Origin: Janibacter sp. A1S7
GTDB lineage: Bacteria; Actinomycetota; Actinomycetes; Actinomycetales; Dermatophilaceae
Assembly: GCF_037198315.1 (NCBI RefSeq)
Contig: NZ_CP144913.1
Location: 2,666,001-2,730,000, forward strand
Reading direction: 5' to 3'
Length of the DNA stretch: 64,000 nt
Shown here: one piece after another, positions 17,042-25,416 of the stretch
How positions within the stretch are numbered: position 1 is the first letter of the stretch
Layout: each line of letters begins with the position of its first letter
Made by a program: the position numbers and the translations under genes
Notes under the pieces: generated by a model
What the model was told of the DNA's origin: nothing
Database searches by the model: none
The model's input: only the letters and a program-made list of their open reading frames with translations

Positions 17042-17092
17042 GGGTGTGCCGCGCGGATCCCAGAGCCGCACTCCGGTCCGCGTGGCACACCC
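17042..17092 (+). promoter_or_regulatory. 16-bp inverted repeat in the repSA leader
   Basis: GGGTGTGCCGCGCGGA (17042-17057) pairs with TCCGCGTGGCACACCC (17077-17092) over 16 positions, the single non-complementary place being a G-U pair in RNA. A third copy of GGGTGTGCC lies at 16974-16982, and GCGGCTCTGG (16993-17002) pairs with CCAGAGCCGC (17060-17069), so two alternative folds compete. The repSA ribosome binding site follows 11 bases later. It could be an attenuator, an initiator binding site or an operator. Confidence 0.5.
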
Positions 17093-17112
17093 TCTTTGGT
17101 TGGGAGGGGACC

Positions 17113-18663
17113 GTGGCCACCACAGACACGCCCGTCCCTGCCGCTGGCGAGGACCGCTTCCCCGGCTTCGGTGAGGACGCGCCGCTGGACATTCCCGATC
17201 TCAACCACCCCGAGAACGCGAAGCTGCTCGCCCAGCGGATGCGCGACGGGAGCATGGATGACTTCTCCCAGGCCCTGGCCGCCACGCGCAACTGCGCCCA
17301 CCCCGTCCGGCTGGCCGGGTCCTCGGTCACCGTCGACACCACCACCGGCGAGGTCGTCTCGTCCTTCGATGCCAGTGACCTGCCCTTCGGGGTGCTGCAC
17401 CGTCCGTGCGGCAACCGCCGTGCCTCGGTGTGCCCGGCCTGCTCACGCACCTACGCCCGCGACACCTACGCCCTCATCCATGCCGGCATCTCTGGCGGCA
17501 AGAGCGTCCCCGACCAGGTGCGGGACAACCCGCTGCTGTTCGTCACCCTCACCGCCCCCTCGTTCGGGCCCGTCCACGGCCACCGAAACGGGAGGACGTG
17601 TCGGCCCCGGCGACGCGACGACCGCACCCGCTGCCCCCACGGTCGGCCGTCATGGTGCACTCGGATCCACGACCGGGACGACGAGATCAACGGGGCGCCG
17701 TTGTGCTTCCAATGCCACGACACCGCGTCGGCAGTGATGTGGCAGTGGCACGCCCCCGAGCTGTGGCGGCGCTTCACCATCGCCCTGCGCCGCGCCGTCG
17801 CCCACCACCTGACCGTCCCCGACTCCCGCCTGGGTGAGCACGCGTCGATCCAGTACGCCAAGGTCGCCGAGCACCAGACCCGGGGCCTGATCCACTTTCA
17901 CGCGCTGATCCGCCTCGACGGACCCGCCGCCGGCGGCACCGGTTCGCCCGCTCCCCCATCGCTGGACGGCGACGCTCTCGCCGCCCTCGTCCGACAGGTC
18001 GTCCCGACCGTGACGACCATCGCCGAGCCGGTCGACTTCGAGGACACCCCTCGGGTGCTGGCCTTCGGGACCCAGGTCGACGTGCGTACCGTTCGGGCCG
18101 GCTCGCGCACCGACGACCCGGTCGGCCCACTGACGCCCGATCAGGTCGCCGGCTACCTGGCCAAGTACTCCACCAAGGACTCCTCCGGTCTGCACGGACG
18201 CGGTCAAGGTCGCCCGCACATCCTCGCCCTGCGCCGGCAGTGCGCGGAGATGGCTGCCCGGGCGGCGGCCTTCCACGACCGGGACCACGACTACCAACGG
18301 ATGGGCAAGTGGGTGCACTGCCTGGGCTTCCGTGGCCACTTCGGCACCAAATCGAGGCGTTACTCCCTCACCCTCGGCGCGCTGCGCCGTGCGCGCTCGC
18401 GATGGCAGGCACTGGCTGCCGAGTCCCGCCGCACCGGGCAACCCCTCGACACCCGCGACCTCGAAGCCCGGTTGCTCGCCGATGACGCAGAGGAGACCAC
18501 TCAGGTCGTCGGCACCTGGACCTACGTCGGCACCGGCTGGCGCGACCACCTCGAACAAGCCCTCGCCCTCGCGGTCGCTGCCCGCGCCCGCGAGTACGAC
18601 CTGTGGAAAGCGGAACGGCGAAGGGCTCGATCTGGGCTAGAGAGAGGAGATGGCGATGCATGA
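17113..18663 (+). CDS. repSA: RepSA-type replication initiator
   Basis: A 516-residue initiator of the pSAM2 RepSA family, which drives rolling-circle replication of the excised element. A Cys cluster (HRPCGNRRASVCPACSRTYA) and CPHGRPSWC ... CFQCHD look zinc-binding. The metal-binding histidines of motif II are in RGLIHFHALIRLDG (residues 261-263) and the catalytic tyrosine motif is VAGYLAKYSTKD (Y348, Y352). GTG 17113 is preceded by GGGAGGGG; an earlier in-frame ATG at 17044 lies inside the inverted repeat and is rejected. The integrase gene begins 24 bases after its stop, leaving no room for an excisionase gene. Confidence 0.88.
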   Translation: MATTDTPVPAAGEDRFPGFGEDAPLDIPDLNHPENAKLLAQRMRDGSMDDFSQALAATRNCAHPVRLAGSSVTVDTTTGEVVSSFDASDLPFGVLHRPCGNRRASVCPACSRTYARDTYALIHAGISGGKSVPDQVRDNPLLFVTLTAPSFGPVHGHRNGRTCRPRRRDDRTRCPHGRPSWCTRIHDRDDEINGAPLCFQCHDTASAVMWQWHAPELWRRFTIALRRAVAHHLTVPDSRLGEHASIQYAKVAEHQTRGLIHFHALIRLDGPAAGGTGSPAPPSLDGDALAALVRQVVPTVTTIAEPVDFEDTPRVLAFGTQVDVRTVRAGSRTDDPVGPLTPDQVAGYLAKYSTKDSSGLHGRGQGRPHILALRRQCAEMAARAAAFHDRDHDYQRMGKWVHCLGFRGHFGTKSRRYSLTLGALRRARSRWQALAAESRRTGQPLDTRDLEARLLADDAEETTQVVGTWTYVGTGWRDHLEQALALAVAARAREYDLWKAERRRARSGLERGDGDA

Positions 18664-18687
18664 GCAGGACACGAGTGAGGTGCCGAC

Positions 18688-19761
18688 ATGATCGAGCGTC
18701 GAGTCCTGGACTCGGGGCGAGTGCGTTGGCGGGTTCGGTACCGGACACCGGAGCACCGTCAGCGCTCCCGGACGTTCGACCGGCGTGCGGATGCCGAGGC
18801 ATTCGAGGACGAGCTGCGGGGTCGGATGCGCCGTGGGGAGTTCGTCGACCCTCGACGTGGACTGGTGACGCTGACGGCTCTGTGGTCGGAGTACGAGCAG
18901 GGCGGGATGACCCACCTGCGGGCGACGACACAGCAGAACTACCGCATGGCATTTCGACACGTGCTGAACCACTTCGGCACGTGGCCGGTCGCGAAGATCG
19001 AACACGCCGATGTCGCGGAGTGGGTGACCTCCCTCGGGAAAACCAAGGGCCCGGAGACGGTGCGCTACGCCCACCGAGTCTTCTGCCTCGTCCTTGACTT
19101 CGGCATGCGGACCCGGCGCCTGAGTCACAACGTCGCTCGTGGCGTGCGGTTGCCAACGAGGCCACCATCGCGCGAGCGGATCCTGACCATGGCCCAGGTC
19201 GAGGCCCTCGCGGCACGCCTCGGTCCTGAGGGCGACCTCGTGCTGGCGATGGCCCTGCTCGGTCTGCGGTGGTCGGAGCTGGCCGCCCTCAAGGTCTCGG
19301 ACGTCGACCTCGAGCGGGGCCGGGTCCGGGTGGTCGAGCGAGCCACCGAAGTCGGCGGTCGGATGGATGTCTCTGCTCCGAAGTCGCGGGCCTCTGCGCG
19401 CTCGATCGGGCTCCCACCCTCGATGCGGGAGGTGCTCGAGGCCAGGACCGCGGGTCGGTCTGCGGATGCGTTGGTGTTCCCGGCTCCGGACGGTGGCTAC
19501 CTGCGCAACGGGAACTGGCGGTACCGGTCAGGATGGACGGCCGCGCTGAAGGCAACGGGGCTCGAGGGGGTGACGCCGCACGACCTGCGGCGCACCTTCG
19601 GCAGCTTGGCGAGGAAGGCCGGCGCGGACCTCCGCTACATCCAACGGGCGATGGGCCACGAGTCGATCACCACCACGGCGCGAATCTACGCGCACCTCTA
19701 CGACGACGAGCTGGACGAGATCGCGGCAGCGCTGGATGGCCTGCGGGGAGCCCAGCCATGA
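18688..19761 (+). CDS. int: Tyrosine recombinase (element integrase)
   Basis: A 357-residue phage-type integrase. The N-terminal arm-binding domain is RVRWRVRYRTPEHRQRSRTF; a core-binding domain follows (TLTALWSEYE ... TTQQNYRMAFRHVLNHFG). Catalytic residues: R194 in LLGLRWSELAAL, K232 in APKSRASARS, H298 and R301 in HDLRRTFG, H324 in MGHESITT, Y334 in RIYAHLYDDE. All are present, so the enzyme should be active. The gene points at, and ends 120 bases before, the att repeat in the tRNA-Thr gene, as in AICEs and integrative plasmids. It almost certainly integrated this element. Confidence 0.95.
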   Translation: MIERRVLDSGRVRWRVRYRTPEHRQRSRTFDRRADAEAFEDELRGRMRRGEFVDPRRGLVTLTALWSEYEQGGMTHLRATTQQNYRMAFRHVLNHFGTWPVAKIEHADVAEWVTSLGKTKGPETVRYAHRVFCLVLDFGMRTRRLSHNVARGVRLPTRPPSRERILTMAQVEALAARLGPEGDLVLAMALLGLRWSELAALKVSDVDLERGRVRVVERATEVGGRMDVSAPKSRASARSIGLPPSMREVLEARTAGRSADALVFPAPDGGYLRNGNWRYRSGWTAALKATGLEGVTPHDLRRTFGSLARKAGADLRYIQRAMGHESITTTARIYAHLYDDELDEIAAALDGLRGAQP

Positions 19762-19880
19762 GCCCCCTTCGCCACCTGATGTGCCCAAAGTGTGCCCATT
19801 TCGGCCCCGCCGACCTGCTCTTGGCGGCACTTGCTGGTCTGGTCGCCGTCCTTGCCGGCTCGACGAAAACCGCCTCTGAT

Positions 19881-19962
19881 CAGCAAAAACGCCCCCGACC
19901 GTGTCGAGGGCGTTCCGCTGAGCCGCCTATCGGAATCGAACCGATGACCTATTCATTACGAG
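19881..19962. repeat. Right attachment-site copy (att), inside tRNA-Thr
   Basis: Identical over 82 bp to 4804-4885. It runs from the terminator of the tRNA gene through its 3' half and stops exactly at the edge of the anticodon loop (19956-19962). Beyond this the tRNA 5' half is chromosomal. This is the usual crossover position for tRNA-targeting integrases. Confidence 0.93.
19885..19914 (-). terminator. tRNA-Thr terminator
   Basis: On the minus strand the stem AACGCCC/GGGCGTT, strengthened by an inner TCG/CGA pairing, is followed by TTTTTGCTG. It begins 7 bases after the tRNA 3' end and belongs to the duplicated att block. Confidence 0.85.
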
Positions 19963-19994
19963 TGAATCGCTCTAGCCGTCTGAGCTAAGGCGGC
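19921..19994 (-). tRNA. tRNA-Thr (anticodon CGT)
   Basis: A full cloverleaf reads on the minus strand: acceptor GCCGCCT/AGGCGGC, D-arm GCTC...GAGC, anticodon stem ATTCA/TGAAT with loop CTCGTAA (anticodon CGT, decoding ACG), T-arm ATCGG-TTCGATT-CCGAT and discriminator T. No CCA is encoded. It is the integration target; the element sits at its 3' side and its sequence is regenerated intact. Confidence 0.95.
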
Positions 19995-20098
19995 GTGCGC
20001 CGAGGCGCGCTGCACGAGTATACGTAAGCGGTCGGGCGGGGTGAAATCGCCGGCCGACCGGACCCGCAGAGCGTGACGGCGACCGCTGTCCACGCCGG

Positions 20099-21634
20099 TC
20101 ATTCCTCGCAGGTCAACTCATCGCCCTCGGGCAGCTCGCCGGTGAGCCAGTACTCCTCGACAGCGGAGTCGACGCAGTCGTTCTGCCGCATGTAGGCCGT
20201 GTGACCGTCACCCTCGTGGGTGATCATCGCGGAGTTGTCGATCTGCTCGTGCAGCCGCACCGCCCACTCATAGGGTGTGGCCGGGTCCCGTGTGGTGCCG
20301 ACGATGAGGACCGGATCGGCCCCCTTCGCCTCGATGGGGCCGAGACCGTCGACCGGCTCGAGGGGCCAGGTGGCGCAGACGAGACCCTCCCAGGCGAGGA
20401 AGGTGCCCCAGATGGGCGCCTTCGCCTCGACCTCGTCGGCGACCTGCTGCCACTCCTGCGGGTCCTCGTCGACGCCGTCGTCCAGACAGCTGACCGCGGG
20501 CAGCGCCTCCATGATGTTCGAGGTGTAGGCCCCGGACGAGTCGCGACCGGCGTACATCATCCCCAGTTGCATCAGCGCGCTGCCATCACCCTGCTCCGCG
20601 GCCACGAGCGCGTCGGTGAGCATCGACCACATGCCCTGGTCGTACATGGCCTGGGCGATGCCGACGGAGGCCCACCCCTCGGTCAGCTCGGGGCCACCAC
20701 CGACGGGCACCGGGCGCTGGTCCAGGTCCTGCAGCAGGCCCTCGACCGAGCCGACGACCTCGTCCTGCGTCGACCCGAGCGGGCAGTCGTTGGCGACGCA
20801 GTCCGCCGCCCACGCGCGGGTGGCGGTGTCGAAGCCCTTGGCCTGCCCGATCGCCGCCTCCATGCCTGTCAGGTCGGTCGGGAAAACCCCGTCCAGGACC
20901 ATCCGGCCGACCCGCTCCGGGAAGAGCTCGGCGTAGATCGCCCCGATGGCGGTCCCGTAGGACTTGCCGAGATAGGTCAGCTTCCCGTCGTCGAGGGCGG
21001 AGCGGAGCACGTCGAGATCCTTGGCGACGTCCTGGGTGGACACGTGCCCGATGAGCTCACCCGTCGTCTCCAGGCACGCCCGGCCGAAGTCCGCCGACTG
21101 CTCGACGGCCGCCGCACGCTCCGCCGCGTCGTCCGGCGACGGGTCGCTGCCCATCCACGCGTCGAGTCCGGCGTCACTGACGCAGTCGATCGGCTCCGAA
21201 CGCTGGACACCCCGGGGGTCGAAGCCCACGACGTCGAAGTGCTCACGGATCGACGACCCGACGATCCGGTCGGCCGCCGCGGCGTAGTCCACACCCGAAC
21301 CACCCGGACCGCCCGGATTGGCCACGAGCGATCCGGAGGCCTCCCCCTTCGCCGGCACGCGGTTGACCGCGATCTCGATGGTCCCGCCCTCCGGCGCGGA
21401 CCAGTCGAGGGGCACCTCGAGGCCCGCGCACTCCCCCGCCGGGCAGTCCTGCCAGGCCAGCTCCTGCTCGTAGAAGCGCTCGAGACCCTCGGTGCCGGCT
21501 GGGGGCGAGTGGTCGCCGCTCGCCAGGCCGGTCGGCTCCGGGCCGGGCGTCAGGAGCGAGCAGCCGGCCACCGGGAGGACGAGGGCGGCGAGCGCCGCGG
21601 CGAGGCGAAGGGGGGCGCGGCCGGGCGAGAGCAT
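20099..21634 (-). CDS. Secreted alpha/beta hydrolase lipoprotein (TAP-like)
   Basis: A 511-residue lipoprotein hydrolase of the tripeptidyl-aminopeptidase (SCO7095/Slp) type. The signal peptide RLAAALAALVLPVAGC ends at lipid-modified C25. Motifs: VANPGGPGGSGVDY (oxyanion region), DVVGFDPRGVQRSE, nucleophile S225 in LGKSYGTAIGA, acid in VGTTRDPATPY and base in HEGDGHTAY. These are exo-peptidases or esterases acting at the cell surface. ATG 21634 is chosen because the lipoprotein signal starts there. It follows holB by 10 bases and is probably cotranscribed with tmk and holB. Confidence 0.88.
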   Translation of the reverse strand: MLSPGRAPLRLAAALAALVLPVAGCSLLTPGPEPTGLASGDHSPPAGTEGLERFYEQELAWQDCPAGECAGLEVPLDWSAPEGGTIEIAVNRVPAKGEASGSLVANPGGPGGSGVDYAAAADRIVGSSIREHFDVVGFDPRGVQRSEPIDCVSDAGLDAWMGSDPSPDDAAERAAAVEQSADFGRACLETTGELIGHVSTQDVAKDLDVLRSALDDGKLTYLGKSYGTAIGAIYAELFPERVGRMVLDGVFPTDLTGMEAAIGQAKGFDTATRAWAADCVANDCPLGSTQDEVVGSVEGLLQDLDQRPVPVGGGPELTEGWASVGIAQAMYDQGMWSMLTDALVAAEQGDGSALMQLGMMYAGRDSSGAYTSNIMEALPAVSCLDDGVDEDPQEWQQVADEVEAKAPIWGTFLAWEGLVCATWPLEPVDGLGPIEAKGADPVLIVGTTRDPATPYEWAVRLHEQIDNSAMITHEGDGHTAYMRQNDCVDSAVEEYWLTGELPEGDELTCEE

Positions 21635-21644
21635 GTCGCCGACG

Positions 21645-22805
21645 CTATCGCGGTAGCTGCAGCCCGACCGCCATGGCCTCCAGGGCGAGCAGCGGCGCGC
21701 CGTTGGCGCCGATGCGCTCGCGGGCAGTGGCGATCTCCTCGATCGCCAGGAGCAGCCCCTCGGCACTGAAGGCGCGGGCGACCTCCTCGATGACCGGGCG
21801 GGCATCCTCGTTGACCAGTTCGACCGGTGTACCGGCGTGCAGGACGAGCGCGTCGCGGTAGACGGACATCAGGTCGACGAGCGCGCGGTCGATCATGTCG
21901 CGGGTGAAGCGGGTGGCGCGGGTCTTCTGCTCCTTCTCCAGGGAGTTGAGCTGGGCGCGGATGTGGGGAGGTTGGGTACGGGCGCTCGGGTCGGCGCCGA
22001 GGGTCTCCAGCAGGCGCGCCTTCTCCTGGGCGGCCCGGGACTCGAGCGTGCGGTCACGCTCCTGCTCGGCGATCTGCAGCAGGTCGGCCGCAGCACCCAC
22101 CGCATCGGAGACGCCGCGGATGCGCGAGGCCATCATGATCGTGTCCCGGCGCCGGATGCGGGCGCCCTCGTCGGTGGCCAGCCGCTTGGCCAGGCCGATG
22201 TGGCTCTGCGCGGCCCGGGCGGCGTACGTCGCCATCCCCGGGTCGATGCCGTCCCTGCGCTGCAGCAGCGCGGCGACCTCGGTCACGGGTGGGGTGCGCA
22301 GCCGCACGTGCCGCGAGCGCGAGCGGACCGTGATCAGCACGTCCTCCAGGCTCGGGGCGCACAGCAGCCACACGGTGCGCGGGGTGGGTTCCTCGAGTGC
22401 CTTGAGCAGTGCGTTGCCGGACTGCTCGGTCAATCGGTCGGCGTCCTCGACCAGGATCACCCGGTAGCGCCCCACGCTCGGCGAGCGGCCGGCGAGCTGG
22501 ACGAGCGATCGGGTCTCGGCGACACCGATGGACAGCGCCTCGGTCGCGAGCACGTCGACGTCGGTGTGCGTGCCGTCCAGGGCGGTGCGGCACTCGTGGC
22601 AGTGACCACACCCACCGGTCGGGCACAGCAGTGCGCCGGCGAAGGCCCGGGCCGCGACCGAGCGGCCCGATCCGGGCGGCCCCGTGAAGAGCCACGCGTG
22701 CGTCATCGACGCCGGCTCGCTGACGGCTCGCTGGAGGGCGGCCACCGTCTGCGGCTGCCCGATGACGTCCCGCCAGATGCCCGGTGACACGGCGGTGGCG
22801 GTCAT
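21645..22805 (-). CDS. holB: DNA polymerase III subunit delta'
   Basis: A 386-residue clamp-loader subunit. WRDVIGQPQTVAALQRAV opens the AAA+ domain; the P-loop reads FTGPPGSGRSV with Arg for Lys, consistent with the non-hydrolysing delta' subunit; a four-Cys zinc module is CPTGGCGHCHECRTA; VEDADRLTEQSGNALLKALE, then EPTPRTVWLL follows. Its ATG (22803-22805) overlaps the tmk stop (ATGA), so the two are translationally coupled. The tmk-holB pair is a standard actinobacterial arrangement. Confidence 0.93.
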   Translation of the reverse strand: MTATAVSPGIWRDVIGQPQTVAALQRAVSEPASMTHAWLFTGPPGSGRSVAARAFAGALLCPTGGCGHCHECRTALDGTHTDVDVLATEALSIGVAETRSLVQLAGRSPSVGRYRVILVEDADRLTEQSGNALLKALEEPTPRTVWLLCAPSLEDVLITVRSRSRHVRLRTPPVTEVAALLQRRDGIDPGMATYAARAAQSHIGLAKRLATDEGARIRRRDTIMMASRIRGVSDAVGAAADLLQIAEQERDRTLESRAAQEKARLLETLGADPSARTQPPHIRAQLNSLEKEQKTRATRFTRDMIDRALVDLMSVYRDALVLHAGTPVELVNEDARPVIEEVARAFSAEGLLLAIEEIATARERIGANGAPLLALEAMAVGLQLPR

Positions 22806-23422
22806 GCCAGACCGTCCTGCGTCACGCGCTGCCACACCAACCGGGCGACCTCGTCCGGCGCGGCGGCGCCGTCGACGACGAGGTAGCGACCGGGCGCCGA
22901 CTCCGCCAGGGCGAGGAAGTGCCCACGCACCGCGGCGTGGAATCCGTCGGTCTCCGACTCCATCCGGTCGTGCACGGCGCCGCGGCGGCGTCGCCCTTCG
23001 CCCGGGTCGATGTCGACGACGACGGTCAGGTGCGGGACCAGCCCGTCCACCGCCCAGTCCTGCAGCTGCGCGACCTCGGCCGCGCCGAGGTCGCGGCCGG
23101 CGCCCTGATAGGCGATGGCGGAGTCGGTGTAGCGGTCGGTGATGACCACTGCGCCCTCCTCGAGCGAAGGGAGGATGACCTCCTCGACGTGTTGGGCCTT
23201 GTCGGCCGCGAAGACCAGCGCCTCGGCCCGCGGGGTGATCGCCCCACCGTGGAGGACGAGATCGCGCAACTCACCGCCGAGCGTGGTACCGCCCGGCTGG
23301 CGGGTGATCACGACCTCGCGACCGGCCTCCTCGAAGGCCTGCGCCAGTCGCCTGACCTGCGTGGACTTGCCGGCCCCGTCGCCCCCCTCGAAGGCGATGA
23401 AGGTCCCCTCTCGTGCAGCCAC
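22802..23422 (-). CDS. tmk: Thymidylate kinase
   Basis: A 206-residue dTMP kinase, phosphorylating dTMP to dTDP for DNA synthesis. The P-loop is FEGGDGAGKST (12-21), TRQPGGTTLGGELRDL is the substrate-binding DR-x-like segment (here TRQPGG), and ITDRYTDSAIAYQGAGR the thymidine-binding motif. GTG start at 23422. It is divergent from the ABC-importer operon with 162 bases between. Confidence 0.95.
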   Translation of the reverse strand: MAAREGTFIAFEGGDGAGKSTQVRRLAQAFEEAGREVVITRQPGGTTLGGELRDLVLHGGAITPRAEALVFAADKAQHVEEVILPSLEEGAVVITDRYTDSAIAYQGAGRDLGAAEVAQLQDWAVDGLVPHLTVVVDIDPGEGRRRRGAVHDRMESETDGFHAAVRGHFLALAESAPGRYLVVDGAAAPDEVARLVWQRVTQDGLA

Positions 23423-23584
23423 CCCGTGAGCCTATGACACGGCGAGGGCAGGGCACACGACGCCCGGACGCAGGCACCGGGGCCGAGGTCACGATCGGAT
23501 CACGACATGCGGATGTCCTTGGCTGGGGACGTCGGGGCGCATAGGGGCAGTGCTACCCCGAGATTCGGGGACGAGAGGACGCGC

Positions 23585-24226
23585 ATGGTCGAATTCTTCG
23601 CCGATCGTTGGCAGGACATCCTTTATCGCGCCTTCCAACACCTCTCGCTCGTCGTCCAGTCGGTTGCCCTGGCGGCCATCATCGCGATCCTGCTGGCGGT
23701 GCTCGTCACGCGCGTACCGGCCCTGAAGCCGCTGGCCAACTCGATCAGTGCGATCGGGTTGACCATCCCCTCGTTCGCCCTCCTCGGCCTGTTGCTGCCT
23801 CTGGTCGGGATCGGCGCCCTCCCCTCGATCATCGCGGTCGCCTTCTACGCGACCCTGCCGATCCTGCGCAACGCCGTCGTCGGCCTCTCGGAGGTCAGCC
23901 CCACCCTGCTGGAGTCGGCCCAAGGCATGGGGATGAGTTCGACGACACGATTCGTGCGGGTGCAACTGCCCCTGGCGTGGCCGGTGATCATGACCGGGCT
24001 GCGGGTCTCCGCGCAGATGTCGATGGGTGTGGCCGCCATTGCCGCCTACGCCCTGGGCCCCGGCCTGGGCGGATACATCTTCACCGGGCTGGCGCAGATC
24101 GGGGGCGCCAACGCCCTCAACTACGCGCTCATCGGAACATTCGGGGTCGTCGTCCTGGCGCTGGCCCTCGACGCAGCGTTGCTCCTCGTCAGCAACCTCA
24201 CCACCTCGAAGGGGATCCGCGCCTGA
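23585..24226 (+). CDS. ABC importer permease (ProW/OpuCB type), first
   Basis: A 213-residue inner-membrane permease with about six helices and the EAA-type loop ESAQGMGMSSTTRFVRVQLP that touches the ATPase. The type is that of glycine betaine/carnitine/choline importers. ATG 23585 follows GAGGACGCGC; an upstream in-frame ATG at 23507 has no similarity to the family. The last bases form an ATGA overlap with the ATPase gene. The complete operon is permease, ATPase, permease, binding protein. Confidence 0.9.
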   Translation: MVEFFADRWQDILYRAFQHLSLVVQSVALAAIIAILLAVLVTRVPALKPLANSISAIGLTIPSFALLGLLLPLVGIGALPSIIAVAFYATLPILRNAVVGLSEVSPTLLESAQGMGMSSTTRFVRVQLPLAWPVIMTGLRVSAQMSMGVAAIAAYALGPGLGGYIFTGLAQIGGANALNYALIGTFGVVVLALALDAALLLVSNLTTSKGIRA

Positions 24227-25416
24227 TGTCCACCACCACCAGCGACCACGCCGCACCCCGCGACGACGAGTCCCCGTCCACCGTCAGCGGGGCCGAGATC
24301 GTCTTCACCGACGTCGTCAAGACCTACCCCGGGATGAGCGCACCCGCCGTCGACCATCTCAGCCTGACCGTGCCGGCCGGCGAGATCGCCATGTTCGTCG
24401 GCCCCTCCGGATGCGGCAAGACGACGACCCTGAAGATGATCAATCGGCTCTACGAGCCGACCTCGGGCACGATCACCATCGGCGGCGAGGACATCCGCTC
24501 CAAGAACGCCACCGAGCTGCGCCGCACCATCGGGTACGTCATCCAGGGCGGATCCCTCTTCCCGCACATGACCGTCCGGCAGAACATCGCACTCGTACCG
24601 GGCCTGCTGAAGTGGGACAAGCAGCGCATCGCCCAGCGGGTCGAGGACCTGCTCGAGCTGGTCGGGCTCGACCCCGATCGCTACCGCGACCGCTTCCCGC
24701 GCGAGCTCTCGGGCGGCCAGCAGCAGCGTGTGGGCGTGGCCAGGGGCCTGGCCGCGGACCCGCCGGTGCTGCTCATGGACGAACCCTTCGGGGCGGTCGA
24801 CCCGATCACCCGTCAGCGTCTCCAGGACGAGCTGATGAGCATCCAGGAGGAAGTGCAGAAGACCATCGTCTTCGTCACCCACGACATCGACGAGGCGATC
24901 AAGCTCGGCGACCGGGTCCTCGTGCTCCAGGAGGGCGCCGAGATCGCCCAGTACGACACCCCGACGAACATCCTCTCCGCCCCGGCCAACGAGTTCGTCG
25001 AGGACTTCGTCGGCTCGGGCTCCTCGCTCAAGCAGCTCAGCCTCGCCCGCGTCGACGAGCTCGACCTGCTCCACCCGCTCACCGCCTCCGTCGGCGACGA
25101 CGGCGGCACGGCCGCCGAGGCCGCCCGGGCCGCCGGCCAGAAGGACGTCATCGTGTTGGACTCCCGGCGGCGTCCCGCCGGCTGGTACACCCTCGGTGAG
25201 GCCACGCGCCTCGGTCGCCTACCCGCGCAGTCCCCACGGGATGAGCCCACGCCCGTCGACCGCCGAGCGACGATCAACGACGCCCTCGACACGATGCTCG
25301 CAAGCACGCACGGCGGGGTACTCGTCACCGGACGTCGTGACGAGTTCGTCGGCGTCCTGACCTTCAGATCGGTCACCGAGTACATCCAGGCCACCGCCGA
25401 GGACGCATCCTCATGA
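24226..25416 (+). CDS. ABC importer ATPase (ProV/OpuCA type)
   Basis: A 396-residue ATPase. Walker [10 protein letters not shown] (59-67), Q-loop [11 protein letters not shown], signature [10 protein letters not shown], Walker [13 protein letters not shown] and switch His in FVTHDIDEA. The C-terminal third contains CBS-like sequence ([20 protein letters not shown]), which in OpuA senses ionic strength and switches transport on at high osmolarity. Both ends overlap the neighbouring permease genes by 4 bases. Confidence 0.92.
   Translation: MSTTTSDHAAPRDDESPSTVSGAEIVFTDVVKTYPGMSAPAVDHLSLTVPAGEIAMFVGPSGCGKTTTLKMINRLYEPTSGTITIGGEDIRSKNATELRRTIGYVIQGGSLFPHMTVRQNIALVPGLLKWDKQRIAQRVEDLLELVGLDPDRYRDRFPRELSGGQQQRVGVARGLAADPPVLLMDEPFGAVDPITRQRLQDELMSIQEEVQKTIVFVTHDIDEAIKLGDRVLVLQEGAEIAQYDTPTNILSAPANEFVEDFVGSGSSLKQLSLARVDELDLLHPLTASVGDDGGTAAEAARAAGQKDVIVLDSRRRPAGWYTLGEATRLGRLPAQSPRDEPTPVDRRATINDALDTMLASTHGGVLVTGRRDEFVGVLTFRSVTEYIQATAEDASS

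Larger units (their letters stand above)
16607..17112. other. Non-coding region before repSA, rich in inverted repeats
   Basis: About 500 bp without a convincing gene. It contains a 10-bp hairpin GTCTCCGCAA/TTGCGGAGAC at 16660-16688, just downstream of the flavin oxidase gene, and a set of nested repeats at 16974-17092 just ahead of repSA (listed separately). In rolling-circle elements the double-strand origin or rep control region often lies here; no nick site can be named. Confidence 0.55.
4804..19962. mobile_element. AICE-derived integrated element at tRNA-Thr(CGT)
   Basis: The element lies between two 82-bp identical repeats, the right one being the 3' half of an intact tRNA-Thr gene. 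Next to the right repeat are a tyrosine recombinase (18688-19761) and a RepSA-type rolling-circle initiator (17113-18663), the arrangement found in pSAM2-like actinomycete integrative and conjugative elements. No FtsK-like transfer gene, Spd genes or separate excisionase are visible. The left half contains transposon remnants and two complete IS481-family elements; the middle carries a redox gene set. I infer a replication/integration-competent but probably non-conjugative derivative. Whether it still excises cannot be told from sequence. Confidence 0.85.

Noticed and set aside
18655..18690. An 11-codon frame between repSA and int, considered as an excisionase
   Set aside because: It is far too short and has no helix-turn-helix.
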